A stretch of 49,870 nt of DNA, taken from positions 1 to 49,870 of the forward strand of contig JARLJA010000198.1 in the NCBI GenBank assembly GCA_031291445.1, in the 5' to 3' direction. Under the pieces are notes generated by a model that saw only the letters and a list, made by a program, of their open reading frames with translations, had not been told where the DNA came from and did no database searches. This DNA comes from Xanthobacteraceae bacterium (GTDB taxonomy: Bacteria > Pseudomonadota > Alphaproteobacteria > Rhizobiales > Xanthobacteraceae). Made by a program: the position numbers and the translations under genes. Positions 25,357 through 34,369 of this stretch are shown here, piece after piece (the stretch's first letter is position 1; the number at the start of each line of letters is the position of its first letter).

Positions 25357-26547
25357 TTGAGCGCGATCACCGAACGCCGCGGCCGCACGATCCTGAAGCT
25401 CGTCTTCGGCATCGCCTTCCTCGCCATCTTCGCCAGCAACACCAATGCCATGCTGCACTGGAGCGAGCGCCGCGGCGTGTTCGACGATCTCTGCTACCTG
25501 CGTCAGGCCCACCTGTTCCAGCGCTTCGGGGTGTCGGGCCTCGACACCGACTATGCCCGCGACGACGACGGGTTCTTCGCGCGCGCGCTGCAGGACATCC
25601 AGGCCATCGAGCCGAGCGACCCCGGCAAGCCGGTCTGTCACACCCTGCTCGCCTCGGGCAAGCGCGTGATCCAGTATCCGCCGGGAACGGGCTTCGTGCT
25701 GGCGCTGTTTCCCGAGGGCCACCAGGTGGCGCCCATGTTCATCGCCGCGAGCGCGATCATCCTGGCGCTGGCGCTGGCCGCGCTGCTGCTGGCGCGCTCG
25801 ACCCGCGTCATCCTGGCTTGCGGCGCGATCGGCTGCGAGGCGATCTACCTCATGATCAATCCCGCCAAGGCGAGCTATTCGATCGCGCCGACCGAGCCGC
25901 TGTGCGCCGTGCTCGGCGTCGTCACCGTGCTGCTGGTGGTGGACCCGCGCCCGCGCCGCGCCCTCCTCGGGGCGTTGATCGCCGGCGCGCTGGTCGGGCT
26001 GATGGTCAATTTCCGCATCACCAACGCGCTGCTCGCCGTGGGCTTCCTCGGCCTGTTCGGGCTCGACATGGTGATCCGGCGCGCGCGCACGGCGTTCATC
26101 CAGGGCGTGCTGTTCGCCGTCGGCATGGTGGCCTGCACCCTGCCCACCCTGATCGCCAACGCCATCAACGCCGGCAGCCCGTTCAAGACCACCTACCCCG
26201 CCCAGGACACCACGCCGCCCGACTGGAGCTTCCCGACCGCGGGCTACTATGTCTCCGACATCCAGGGCCTGTTCGGCGCCATCGCGCTCGCCTGGGCGCT
26301 CTGGCTCGTGATCGCGGCGCCGACCGCGGCGAGCCGGCGCGCCGGCGCCGCGGTCGCCCTCGGCGTCGCGCTCAACGGCGTCTACTTCATGACCCACACC
26401 CTGCAGACGCCCTACTACATGATCCCGATGATCACGCTGGCGTTTGCGACGCTGGTGGGGGATCTGGTGGTGATCGAGAGGGATGGGGACTTGGTAGGTA
26501 GTTGCCAAGAAATGCCGAGAATTGAGCAAGGCTCACGGGGCGTCTAG
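25357..26547 (+). CDS. Polytopic inner-membrane protein, possibly GT-C-like
   Basis: A 396-residue membrane protein with about nine to ten helices. The start is TTG 25357, seven bases after AAGAGGGG; the open frame begins at 25246 inside an intergenic repeat, which makes that start spurious. After the first helix there is a long periplasmic loop with DDLCYLRQAHLFQRFGV and IQYPPGTGFVLALFP. An acidic pair in the first loop and a P-G-T motif before helix 2 recall GT-C glycosyltransferases such as ArnT/PMT relatives, but this is only a resemblance. Same strand as the SDR gene before it. Confidence 0.6.
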   Translation: MSAITERRGRTILKLVFGIAFLAIFASNTNAMLHWSERRGVFDDLCYLRQAHLFQRFGVSGLDTDYARDDDGFFARALQDIQAIEPSDPGKPVCHTLLASGKRVIQYPPGTGFVLALFPEGHQVAPMFIAASAIILALALAALLLARSTRVILACGAIGCEAIYLMINPAKASYSIAPTEPLCAVLGVVTVLLVVDPRPRRALLGALIAGALVGLMVNFRITNALLAVGFLGLFGLDMVIRRARTAFIQGVLFAVGMVACTLPTLIANAINAGSPFKTTYPAQDTTPPDWSFPTAGYYVSDIQGLFGAIALAWALWLVIAAPTAASRRAGAAVALGVALNGVYFMTHTLQTPYYMIPMITLAFATLVGDLVVIERDGDLVGSCQEMPRIEQGSRGV

Positions 26548-26722
26548 ACCGAATGTCCTGCTGTCTCGTTTAGGTCCCGATGTTTCGACCATTATTCTAT
26601 ATGCCGGCGTTCGAATCAACCGTACGGAGCCCGCTCGACAGCCGCCGCGAGAGGGGGGCGGCTCTGGACGGAAACTGAGATTGAAGGTATCTAATAACTC
26701 AATCTCTTTGAGGTCGTGGCAT

Positions 26723-26809
26723 ATGTGGTTCTGGCTCGGCGCGGCCGCCGTATGGATAGCCGTCGCCCTTTTCCTTGGCTGGGCGCTCCAAGACATTGAT
26801 CTTGATTAG
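26723..26809 (+). CDS. Possible 28-residue membrane peptide
   Basis: ATG 26723 follows GAGGTC and opens a 28-codon frame encoding one hydrophobic helix (FWLGAAAVWIAVALFLGWAL) with an acidic end. It overlaps the last bases of the collar gene on the other strand. Too short to be sure; the hydrophobic pattern and the ribosome site are its only support. Confidence 0.3.
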   Translation: MWFWLGAAAVWIAVALFLGWALQDIDLD

Positions 26810-27801
26810 ATCACCCGCAAAATCCACGGCACGACGATGGCCGGCGGCAGATTCTGAACAGCGACTTGTGTCACGTTGCCGTTGAGGTTGAATGACGCGC
26901 TTATCCCCGTGGCGGCAGCGCCCGTGCTCAACGAGTTGTTTCCAACGCCGCCGCCGCTGGGGATGTTTAGGCCGCCGCTCGGAGTTATGAGGGCCGGCAG
27001 CGGGTGTGCGTGTCCCGGATCCGTAACCGTAACCGCAACATTCGTATTGGGCAAGTTCGCCCGCGACAGCGTCACGGTCTGCACGCCGCCGTTCGCCCCG
27101 ATCGTCGTTCCGTCGACACCGCCGGCCGAAGACGTCAGCCTCCCCGCCGCGCTGCCTCCCATGGTGTCGAGGCCGAAGATCGAGCGTCCCCTCAGGTCCG
27201 GCACGTTGAACGTGGTGGCGCCGTCGCCGCCGCCGAACGCGGTGCCGACCATCGAAAACAGCGTGGCGTAGGCGGTGCGGCTGATGGCCTGGCCGTAGGG
27301 CAGCACGAAGCTCGAGTTTGGCGCCGTGATCGAGAGGAACGGCAGCATGGCGCCGACCGGCACGTTGTAGGGGTTGCCGAAGAACGAGCGCAGATAGAAC
27401 GCGCCGGCCGCGGCGCTGTAGACCGCGACATAGGGCGTGCCCTGGATGATGGTGCCGGCCATCAGCTCGACGCCGGGCGACGAGCGCAGCGGCTGGGCGC
27501 CGAGCCCGTCGACGTTGAGCGTGACAGTCGCGCCGCAGGTGACGTGCGGCGTAAACGCGATCGCCTGGCCGTTCAGCGCCGCGAGGCTGGTGAAGCCCTC
27601 GAAGCTGGCGACGCCGTAGGCGGTGGCGCTGCCGGTGGTGGCGATGGCGCCGGCGATGTCGTTGCCGAACTCGCGCAGCCGCGCCATCGCGCCGCGCACC
27701 CCGTCATTGACCGCGCTCGGCGCCATGCCCTCCGGAAACGGACAGGTCGGGTCCGAGGTGGCGTTGCTGGCGGGTGTCGTCGACCAGGCGTAAAACGGCA
27801 T
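26806..27801 (-). CDS. Phage tail collar protein
   Basis: A 331-residue structural protein. The N-terminal 60 residues (PFYAWSTTPASNATSDPTCP in part) are a virion-attachment segment often seen on such proteins; residues 60-150 are beta-rich. A phage tail collar domain follows from about 150: PVGAMLPFLSI, PYGQAISRTAYATLFS, FNVPDLRGRSIFGLDTMGG. The C-terminal part carries a His-containing loop (DPGHAHPLPAL) and ends PPAIVVPWILRVI, the standard end of microcystin-dependent-protein/collar proteins. Probably part of a fibre or host-recognition unit. Confidence 0.8.
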   Translation of the reverse strand: MPFYAWSTTPASNATSDPTCPFPEGMAPSAVNDGVRGAMARLREFGNDIAGAIATTGSATAYGVASFEGFTSLAALNGQAIAFTPHVTCGATVTLNVDGLGAQPLRSSPGVELMAGTIIQGTPYVAVYSAAAGAFYLRSFFGNPYNVPVGAMLPFLSITAPNSSFVLPYGQAISRTAYATLFSMVGTAFGGGDGATTFNVPDLRGRSIFGLDTMGGSAAGRLTSSAGGVDGTTIGANGGVQTVTLSRANLPNTNVAVTVTDPGHAHPLPALITPSGGLNIPSGGGVGNNSLSTGAAATGISASFNLNGNVTQVAVQNLPPAIVVPWILRVI

Positions 27802-28110
27802 CGATCACGTTCCTGTCTTGGCGGGGCTGAGGGAGTGCGTGCCTCGATCGACGGACCCGCGACCGTGGTTCGGAAACGACAGGCCGCTTCCGCCGAAGCG
27901 ACCATCAAGCAGTGGCATTTCGCGTGGTCTTCAACTAAACTTGAGGTTGGCCTTGCTCCTTCGCCGCGGTGTGAAGCGGCGTGCGGCGGCGGCCGCGGAC
28001 ATGGAAGCCGGGCCCGCTCGCCGGGACCGCCGTTCGGAGCTCCTCAATGCAGTGGAAGCCACGCCGACTGGGTTCTTCGGCGCATCATCGGCATCTGCAT
28101 CGCCTGCGCC

Positions 28111-28242
28111 ATGATCGTCGCCGGCGCCGGTCTGCTTCTTGCGACCGAGGCTCATGGCGCGCCTCCGCGCCTGGCTTCGGTTGGCCCCTTCATCCTCGTG
28201 GTCGGCTTCGTCTGGCTGCTCTCCGACCTGTTCGATTTCTAG
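28111..28242 (+). CDS. Possible small membrane protein, maybe 5'-truncated
   Basis: From ATG 28111 a 43-residue protein reads as one hydrophobic stretch (IVAGAGLLLATE), a short loop, and a second (GPFILVVGFVWLLSDLF). The same frame upstream encodes LRRIIGICIACA, which would complete a first helix but lacks a start codon; a nearby ATG at 28047 is one frame off. A frameshifted or damaged small membrane gene is possible. The rest of 27802-28251 holds nothing else recognisable. Confidence 0.35.
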   Translation: MIVAGAGLLLATEAHGAPPRLASVGPFILVVGFVWLLSDLFDF

Positions 28243-28251
28243 GCCGGGCCG

Positions 28252-29391
28252 TCAGTCAGCCCCACGCGCCGCCTCCATCCGCGCCGCCCGCTCCGTCGCC
28301 ATCCGGTAGTCGACCGCCTTGATGCCGTTGATGTCGACCACGGCCCCGGGCATGGTCTGTTCGACGTCCTGCGCCATCAGGCCGATCTGGTGCGCGGCGT
28401 GGCCGATGTAGCGGAAGCGATAGACCGGCGTGCCGTCGAACAGCGTGCCCACCCGCTCGATGTCCTGCTTCAGCCGGCGATCGGACAGCCCCAGCAGCCC
28501 GAGCAGCGCGCTGCCCCCGCCGCGCACGCCGCTGGCGTTGACCGACGGATTCGACCCGAGCAGGCTGCCGAAGCCGCTCGCCAGCTGCCCGAACTGCTGG
28601 GCGCCGCTTTCGGTCTGCGAGCCGGTGCCGGTGCCGGTGGTGGTGCCGAAGCTCTGCGCCACCGGCGACACCGCGCCGAGCAGCGTGGCGTAGTTGCCGG
28701 CCGGGATGGCGAAGGCCTGCTGCTCGGCGTTGAGGATGGCGTTGGGGGCGTAGTTCTGGGCGGCGAGCGCGGTGGAGGCGAGCCCGGCGCCATTCTGGAT
28801 GTTGGCGTTGGCGGCGGCCTGGCCGTCGTTCATCAGGCCGTAGGTGGCGTTGCCGGCGCCATAGAGAGAATTGGCGGCGGCGAGCTGGTTGGCGACGTCC
28901 TGGTTGTACTGCCCGGCGATGATCGGCGCCTGCGCCTGCGTGATGCCGCGCGCCAGCGCCTGGCTGTTGCCGGGCGACAGGTCGCGGCCGGCGGCGGCGA
29001 ACTCGCCGTTGATCCGGTTGGTGGCGTCGCTCGCCGCGGTGTCGAGCTGGCTCTGCAGCGCGGCGTTGTTGCCGACCATGGCGCCGCCGGCATAGGGCGC
29101 GAGCAGGCCGCGATAGCTCGCGAGGTTCTGCCCGATCGCGCCGTTGTTGGCGGTGGCGCCGCCGCCGCCCAGCAGGCTCGAGGCACCGGCGCCGATCGCG
29201 CCGGCATAGGGGTTGCCGGCCTTGGCGTTGCCGACCAGCTGGTCGATGGCGCCCTGCTCGGTTGCGTTCAGCCCGGCCGACGGCGTCAGCGCGTTGATGC
29301 CGCCCAGGATGCCATTGAGCGCCGGCGTGGCCGTGCTCCACGGCGTGGTCGACGACGACTGGGTTTGCGAGGAGGTCGAGGTGCCGCCCAT
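28252..29391 (-). CDS. Tail fibre protein with S74 chaperone domain
   Basis: A 379-residue virion protein. The first 290 residues are Ala/Gly/Asn-rich with long helical repeats (AQAPIIAGQYNQDVANQLAA and similar). From Ser303 (SDRRLKQDI) a peptidase S74 intramolecular chaperone domain begins, ending near MATERAARMEAA. This domain trimerises the fibre and cleaves itself before or at the Ser-Asp; Ser303, Asp304 and the later Lys are in place. The S74 tail is short but complete. It lies directly after the GNAT gene with a three-base gap. Confidence 0.8.
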   Translation of the reverse strand: MGGTSTSSQTQSSSTTPWSTATPALNGILGGINALTPSAGLNATEQGAIDQLVGNAKAGNPYAGAIGAGASSLLGGGGATANNGAIGQNLASYRGLLAPYAGGAMVGNNAALQSQLDTAASDATNRINGEFAAAGRDLSPGNSQALARGITQAQAPIIAGQYNQDVANQLAAANSLYGAGNATYGLMNDGQAAANANIQNGAGLASTALAAQNYAPNAILNAEQQAFAIPAGNYATLLGAVSPVAQSFGTTTGTGTGSQTESGAQQFGQLASGFGSLLGSNPSVNASGVRGGGSALLGLLGLSDRRLKQDIERVGTLFDGTPVYRFRYIGHAAHQIGLMAQDVEQTMPGAVVDINGIKAVDYRMATERAARMEAARGAD

Positions 29392-29394
29392 GGG

Positions 29395-29823
29395 TTACAG
29401 ATCCTTCTGCAGAATGACGTGTTCGACACGGTAGCCGTCGAGCACCCGTGCCCAGCCCTTGCGGCCATAGATGCGAAGCGCGGCGCAGCCTTCCGCCCTC
29501 GCATAGGCCTCGATGCCCGCGAGCAGCGGCAGCCAGGCGCGCATGCGCTCGCCGCCGCAGGCGGTGAGGATGCAGACGAGCTCGGTGTCGGTTCGCGCCA
29601 GCACGGTGGTCGCCGCCGCCCGGATCGCGCGCGCTTCTGCGTCCCATGCCAGCCACAACAGACTGTCACCATGCAACGTGTCGTATTCGACGTCGGCCGT
29701 GTGGTTCAGTCCGGTACGCAGAATCGCGCGCACGATCAGATGCTTCACCGCCGGCCACACCTCCTGCACCCGCGTGGGATCGACGCAGACGAGATCAACC
29801 GATCCAGACATAGCGTTCGCCAT
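29395..29823 (-). CDS. Phage-encoded GNAT-like acetyltransferase
   Basis: A 142-residue protein in the virion gene block. The middle and C-terminal parts fit a GNAT acetyltransferase: a strand around ELVCILTACGGERMRAW, a helix GIEAYARAEGCAALRIYG, and the last strand YRVEHVILQKDL. Phages of this type often carry such a gene between tail genes; its target is unknown, perhaps a virion or host protein. Start could be ATG 29823 or 29811; neither has a strong ribosome site. Confidence 0.65.
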   Translation of the reverse strand: MANAMSGSVDLVCVDPTRVQEVWPAVKHLIVRAILRTGLNHTADVEYDTLHGDSLLWLAWDAEARAIRAAATTVLARTDTELVCILTACGGERMRAWLPLLAGIEAYARAEGCAALRIYGRKGWARVLDGYRVEHVILQKDL

Positions 29824-29842
29824 CAGTACGCTGCATCCGAGA

Positions 29843-31405
29843 TTAGTCAGGCTCGTCGGTCTGACCAAGCGTTGTCGCCCCAAGACCTGCGCCAACCCCG
29901 CCCAGCGACAGCAGCGGCGCTTGGCCGCGGATGAACTTTCGGAACGTCTCCGTCGGTGTCTCGCCGCGCATCGCCGCCGTCAGATTGACGCGGTCATTCA
30001 GGAACCCAAGAAACGGCTTCGTTGGGTCCGAGGCCAAGCCCGTGAGCTTGCCGCCGCCAAGCCAAGCAGACGCTTGAGCCTGCGCCGGCGTCAGCCCCAC
30101 CTCCTTGGCAAGCCCCTGATAATACTTCTCTAGCGCTCCATATTCGCCTTCCCTCGGGTATGCCTGCCAGTACGCCGGCCTGTTCGCCGCCTCCTCCATG
30201 GAGATCTCGCCATTGGCGAGCATTTTCTGGAGGTTCTGCTTGGGCGCGTTCTTGCCGGCCTGGTACGCCGTCTTCAGGAAGCGGGAGTCCTTCGCCAGTA
30301 TCGCCGGCAGCCTGAAGGCATGCATGTCGACCGAGACCGGCTGCTGGTTGCCGACAAGGTTCTCGACGAACGAAGGCGGTTTGGGAGTTTTGAGCGGATC
30401 AAAGCCGCTGCCGGCCACGCGCTGCGCGTTCATCTGGTGGAGACGCTGGGCCAGATGCCCATACGGCTGCGGGTTCTTTTCACCAACGGCTGGGACGCCC
30501 TCCCCGCGCATGAGGCGGCTGTAGTAGTAGGAGGCGTTGCGGACATTGGTGCCGACATCAGACCGCGGCGTCGTTGCGCCAACCATCTCCATGTACATGC
30601 GATACGCCTCGTTGCCTCGGTCTTTGCCAAGTTCGGCGCCGAAACTCCCGCGCAATGGCTCGGTGTTGAACCAATTGGCTCCGCCCATCTTCTGGCCCGA
30701 GCTGATCGTCTCGAGCATCTTGTCGCGGACACCGGGGTCGTTTGTGATATCGACAATGCGCTGCGGGACGCCCTGCGGCAGCTCAGAGCGCGGCAAGTCG
30801 AACTGCTTGACCTTGGGCACCTCACTGAGGCGCGAAAGATCAAAGAGCTGCTCCTGCGGCACGATAAGCTTTCCGCCAGCGGCGCCAACCGCGCCCCGCT
30901 CAGCCCCCGGCATGCCGCCGCCGACTAGCAGGCCAGCCAGATTCCGCGCGCGCTCGATAGCTTGCGGAGAAGTGTGAATCTCTCCAGTTTCAGGATCCTC
31001 AGCCCACATCGGCAACTCACCCGTCATCGCATCATGGGCGGCGGTCATTCCGTCACGGGCGGCGGCAAGTACGCTGCGCGCAATACGCTCCGGCCATAAC
31101 TGATAGCGCTCCTCGCCGCCCGTCCCAAACAGGCGATTTCCGCTCTTTGTCCCAGGGGAGAATTGACCACCATCACCAATCAGTGGCGCCCCCATGTCCG
31201 GCAGATTATCCACTGGTGACAATGAGCCGAGTGCTGGTTTCTGCTGCGGTCCTTCAGCCGCGCCCTTCAGCGCGCCGAGGCCGAACGGAGCCGCATGCGG
31301 TGACGGCGTCCGCGGCGCAATGGGCGATGGTTCGGAATTGTCGAGAAGCCCCCAACCCCGCGGGCGAGCGTTCAGCAATCCGATGATGTTATCCAGAGCG
31401 CCCAT
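29843..31405 (-). CDS. Large phage protein of unknown role
   Basis: A 520-residue protein, not recognised. The first 100 residues are Pro/Gly-rich and flexible, and residues 150-175 are Gly/Ala-rich. The conserved-looking core is around 230-330 (ISSGQKMGGANWFNTEPL, RGNEAYRMYMEMVGATTPR, ASYYYSRLMRGEGVP), followed by a helix-rich part and a Gly-rich hydrophobic end (LSLGGVGAGLGATTLG). Size and position, between the stabilisation and fibre genes, suggest an ejected internal protein or a head-tail component. Codon usage matches its neighbours poorly in the first half, being slightly less GC-rich. Confidence 0.6.
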   Translation of the reverse strand: MGALDNIIGLLNARPRGWGLLDNSEPSPIAPRTPSPHAAPFGLGALKGAAEGPQQKPALGSLSPVDNLPDMGAPLIGDGGQFSPGTKSGNRLFGTGGEERYQLWPERIARSVLAAARDGMTAAHDAMTGELPMWAEDPETGEIHTSPQAIERARNLAGLLVGGGMPGAERGAVGAAGGKLIVPQEQLFDLSRLSEVPKVKQFDLPRSELPQGVPQRIVDITNDPGVRDKMLETISSGQKMGGANWFNTEPLRGSFGAELGKDRGNEAYRMYMEMVGATTPRSDVGTNVRNASYYYSRLMRGEGVPAVGEKNPQPYGHLAQRLHQMNAQRVAGSGFDPLKTPKPPSFVENLVGNQQPVSVDMHAFRLPAILAKDSRFLKTAYQAGKNAPKQNLQKMLANGEISMEEAANRPAYWQAYPREGEYGALEKYYQGLAKEVGLTPAQAQASAWLGGGKLTGLASDPTKPFLGFLNDRVNLTAAMRGETPTETFRKFIRGQAPLLSLGGVGAGLGATTLGQTDEPD

Positions 31406-31408
31406 TGC

Positions 31409-31729
31409 TTATCCTATGCAGAGATAAAAGAAGGTCCGGTCGGTCTTCGCATCGTTGGCATGGTTGATGACGAACTGCTGCTTGGTCACGGTAGCGGTGG
31501 GGACATAGGTGGTGGCCGCTTCCGCCGCGGCGTCGGCCGTGACCGGGAACAGCAGCGCCGCGCTGCCCGCCGCGCAATTGACCGCGCTCACCGTCGTGGT
31601 CGTGGCGCCGGCAGCCAGCGTCACGAGGCCGGTGGCGTTGGAGCGGCCGTTGCCGAGCTGCTGGATCGCCAGCGCGAACTTGGCGAGGTCGCGCTCCCGG
31701 CTCGAAACCGAAAACACCCCGGTCATCAT
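31409..31729 (-). CDS. Small phage structural protein
   Basis: A 106-residue protein. A helical N-terminus (RERDLAKFALAIQQLGNGR) is followed by a beta-rich Ala/Thr domain (TTTTVSAVNCAAGSAALLF, then TYVPTATVTKQQFVINHAN) typical of small head or tail decorations. The start ATGATGA overlaps the stop of the stabilisation gene, so it is translationally coupled. Function unknown. Confidence 0.65.
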   Translation of the reverse strand: MMTGVFSVSSRERDLAKFALAIQQLGNGRSNATGLVTLAAGATTTTVSAVNCAAGSAALLFPVTADAAAEAATTYVPTATVTKQQFVINHANDAKTDRTFFYLCIG

Positions 31730-33423
31730 CGCGTCCCCGTCACTATGACGTCGGGCTCGACGCCGTTGATGAAGGTCCAGGCGGTGCCGGCGGGAATGCG
31801 CGTCTTGTAGCGGCTGTAACGGGTGTTGAGCAGCAGATCGCAGCGCCCGGTCGACGGATTGATCAGGCTCTCGGCGCCGGCGGCGACGCCCTGCTGCTGG
31901 GTCTCGCGCGACGACGCCGAGCCGTAGACCACCGGCGCGTCGGTGATCGGGCGGAAGCCGCGCAGCCGCAGGCGCCGGCCGTCGGTGCCCTGCTCCGTGG
32001 TCTCCAGGGTCGCCTGCAGCGCCGGCCCGCGGAAGAAGTTCAGCGCATGGTTCTGGTCGAAGGCCGCGAGCTCGGGCGTCACCGCGGTCGAGAAGTTGTC
32101 GAGCGATTGGGTCATGGCGTCGAGCGCGCCGCCGACCAGGCCGCCGGAGACGTAGGCGTGGACGTAAGCCGAGCCGGTCAGGTCGAAATGGGTGCCGTCG
32201 ATGACGGTGACGAACCAGTTGCCGTTGGCCTCGGTGGTGCCGGTCACACCCGACAGCGACAGATAGTTGCGCCCGGCGAGCGCCGCGGTCGAGGCGACCT
32301 GGACCCGGATCGCCCCGGCGCCGTTGTTGGCGGTGCCCAGCACCGCCATGCTGCCCGGCGCCAGCGCATCCAGCCCCTCCAGCGTCACCCCCGGCTGCGA
32401 CACCTGGAACAGGTATTCGCCGCTGACCTGAAGCACGGTGAAGCGGTCGAGCACCCAGTCGTAGCACATCAGCTTGTCGAACTGGTTGGACGCGCCGTTG
32501 GTGCTCTTGTAGGCCCAGAACACCCGCGAACTGCGCGGGTCGGCGGCGCCGATGAACAGCTGCGGACTGGCGGTGTCGAGATCGGCGAAGAAGGTGCGGT
32601 CGATGCGCTCGCGCCCGATCGGCACCGGGAACAGGCCGGGGTCGATGCGGTAGAACCCCTGCGGCGAGAAGAAGAAGATGGTCGGGCCAGCCTTGACCAG
32701 CGAATACGGCCCGTAGAGGCCCTTGTCCTGCGAGATCCGCTCGATCTGGAAGACGATCGGCGAGCCCGGCAGGTAGGTCATGGCGCGGATCGCGGTGTCC
32801 TGCAGGATGGTGCCGCTCTCGCCGCCGGCGATGCCGCGGACGAAGCCGCCGTCGGGCAGGTCCTGGTAGTCCGACGAATTGATGCCCGGCGTCCAGGCCT
32901 GCGAACTGACCGGATCGTCGAGGCCGGACCACTGGATGCGGCTCGGGTTGGAGAGAAGCCCCGACAGCACCACGAAGCGGCCGACCACGGCGACGTAGCG
33001 CGCCTGTGGCGGCGTGCCGCCCAGCGCCGCGAACGCCGTCGAGGCCGCAAGGTCGTAATATTGCGGCGGCGCGTTGGCCTGCACCGCGATGATCAGGGTG
33101 TTGAACTGCACGAACTGCCACTGGTCGCCGGCCGACAGCGCGGCGTAGCCGCCGCCGGCCGACACCTTCGACCAGGCGAAGGTGGTGTTGTTCATGACGT
33201 AGAGATCGGTCGCGGTGCCGGCGAAGATCAGCACCGAGCCGTCGCTGCGGGTGCCGACGCAGGCGCCGCGGCACTGTGCGCCGAGCGACGACGACAGCGC
33301 GGTGAGGCCCGGGAACGGACCGTAGCCGTCGCCGCGCGGCACCACGTTCAGCGCGTCGCGCTCGCTCGAGGCCTCGTAGTCGGAGACGTCGGGGGCATAG
33401 GGACCGAACGGGATCAGGGGCAT
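31726..33423 (-). CDS. Phage DNA-stabilisation/tail-plug-like protein (P22 gp10-like position)
   Basis: A 565-residue beta-rich protein beginning PLIPFGPYAPDVSDY. The repeated pattern VGTRSDGSVLIFAGT, TDLYVMNNTTFAWSKVS, FVQFNTLIIAVQANAPPQYYD, IQWSGLDDP is that of six-bladed-propeller packaged-DNA stabilisation proteins. The C-terminal third adds an Ig-like part (LSGVTGTTEANGNW). In P22-type virions gp10 closes the portal after packaging, and the position after the adaptor gene agrees. ATG 33423 is chosen; the longer frame to 33474 runs into a repeat. Similarity is by pattern, not by alignment. Confidence 0.65.
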   Translation of the reverse strand: MPLIPFGPYAPDVSDYEASSERDALNVVPRGDGYGPFPGLTALSSSLGAQCRGACVGTRSDGSVLIFAGTATDLYVMNNTTFAWSKVSAGGGYAALSAGDQWQFVQFNTLIIAVQANAPPQYYDLAASTAFAALGGTPPQARYVAVVGRFVVLSGLLSNPSRIQWSGLDDPVSSQAWTPGINSSDYQDLPDGGFVRGIAGGESGTILQDTAIRAMTYLPGSPIVFQIERISQDKGLYGPYSLVKAGPTIFFFSPQGFYRIDPGLFPVPIGRERIDRTFFADLDTASPQLFIGAADPRSSRVFWAYKSTNGASNQFDKLMCYDWVLDRFTVLQVSGEYLFQVSQPGVTLEGLDALAPGSMAVLGTANNGAGAIRVQVASTAALAGRNYLSLSGVTGTTEANGNWFVTVIDGTHFDLTGSAYVHAYVSGGLVGGALDAMTQSLDNFSTAVTPELAAFDQNHALNFFRGPALQATLETTEQGTDGRRLRLRGFRPITDAPVVYGSASSRETQQQGVAAGAESLINPSTGRCDLLLNTRYSRYKTRIPAGTAWTFINGVEPDVIVTGTR

Positions 33424-33476
33424 GAGGAGTCCTGAGAAACGCGGCGTTGATGTGAGTTCGAGTGGCCTCCCCACCC

Positions 33477-33601
33477 GTCATTGCCGGGCAACCGGATCCG
33501 GCCTCCGGCCGGTCCGGCTGTAAACTTGACCCGGCAATCCACTCTTTCCTTTGCGGCGCATGCCGCTAAGCGTGGACCCGCAGGTCAAGCCCGCGGGTGA
33601 C
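33477..33601. repeat. Intergenic palindromic repeat, type 1 (copy 4), with 35-base insert
   Basis: The left arm TTGCCGGGC is split from CTTGACCCGGCAATCC by a 35-base palindromic insert (33490-33524, beginning AACCGGATCCGGCC and ending CCGGCTGTAAA). The right arm ACCCGCAGGTCAAGCCCGCG is intact. The same insert occurs in the next copy at 34832 in the opposite orientation. Confidence 0.8.
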
Positions 33602-33649
33602 GCAAAGTGCGGAGCGAGCGCACCGATGTTCAGGAAACGACGACGTCCC

Positions 33650-34282
33650 TCAAAACTCCGTGCCCTGGATCTGGCCGCTGGAGCGCCGCGCCGAGGTTTC
33701 GTATTTCAGCGCGTCGACCAGCAGCGGGATCTTGGCCTGCATGCGCTGCATGCCCTCCTCGTCGTCGAGCACGTCGGTGTAGAGCAAGAGCTTGGCGTGG
33801 CAGCGGATCAATTCCTCGGCGTCGGTCACCCAGGCGTTGCTGTCGGTGGGGTTGACCAGTGCCGGCAGCTTGTAGTGGCAGTGCAGCCGCATGGTGTAGA
33901 CCGCATTGGGGACCGGCCACAGCAGGATCTGCTGGTCGACACAGGTGAACGCCGTGGGCTTGCCGCCGCCCATGGTGATGGCGATCACCTCGAAATCCGC
34001 CGGCTCGAAGCGGTCGAGCGGATAGGTCGTGGTGGTGCCGCTCTGCAGGATGAAAAGCGCGTCGACGCGGATGATGTTCGGGATGATCGAAAGGTCCGAC
34101 GCGCCGTAGGCTTGCTGGCCGGCGACGGTGCTGAAGGTCTGCAGCCGCGTGACGTTGAACCAGAAGCGGCCGCGCTGGTAGAAGTCAATCGCGTCGGATA
34201 CGGCGTTTGCGATCTGGCTTGTCAGATCGCTGCGCGTCAGGTCGCTTGCGATTCGGGCCTCTATGTCGGCGAGCGTCGTCAT
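33650..34282 (-). CDS. Phage adaptor (head-tail connector) protein
   Basis: A 210-residue protein with an N-terminal helical part (LADIEARIASDLTRSDLTSQ in part), then YQRGRFWFNVTRLQTFSTVAG, a beta-rich middle, and a helical end (HAKLLLYTDVLDDEEGMQRM). This helix-beta-helix layout with RFWFN is that of adaptor proteins attached under the portal in podovirus-like phages (P22 gp4 position). It stands between the capsid-associated gene and the stabilisation gene, as expected. Confidence 0.7.
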   Translation of the reverse strand: MTTLADIEARIASDLTRSDLTSQIANAVSDAIDFYQRGRFWFNVTRLQTFSTVAGQQAYGASDLSIIPNIIRVDALFILQSGTTTTYPLDRFEPADFEVIAITMGGGKPTAFTCVDQQILLWPVPNAVYTMRLHCHYKLPALVNPTDSNAWVTDAEELIRCHAKLLLYTDVLDDEEGMQRMQAKIPLLVDALKYETSARRSSGQIQGTEF

Positions 34283-34369
34283 CGGGGGCGCCTTTCACCA
34301 CGGCGGCGCGCGGCGGCGACGGCTGCTCGAGAACAGCCGCCGCGCCGGCGAAGTGCAGCCAGAGCTCGA

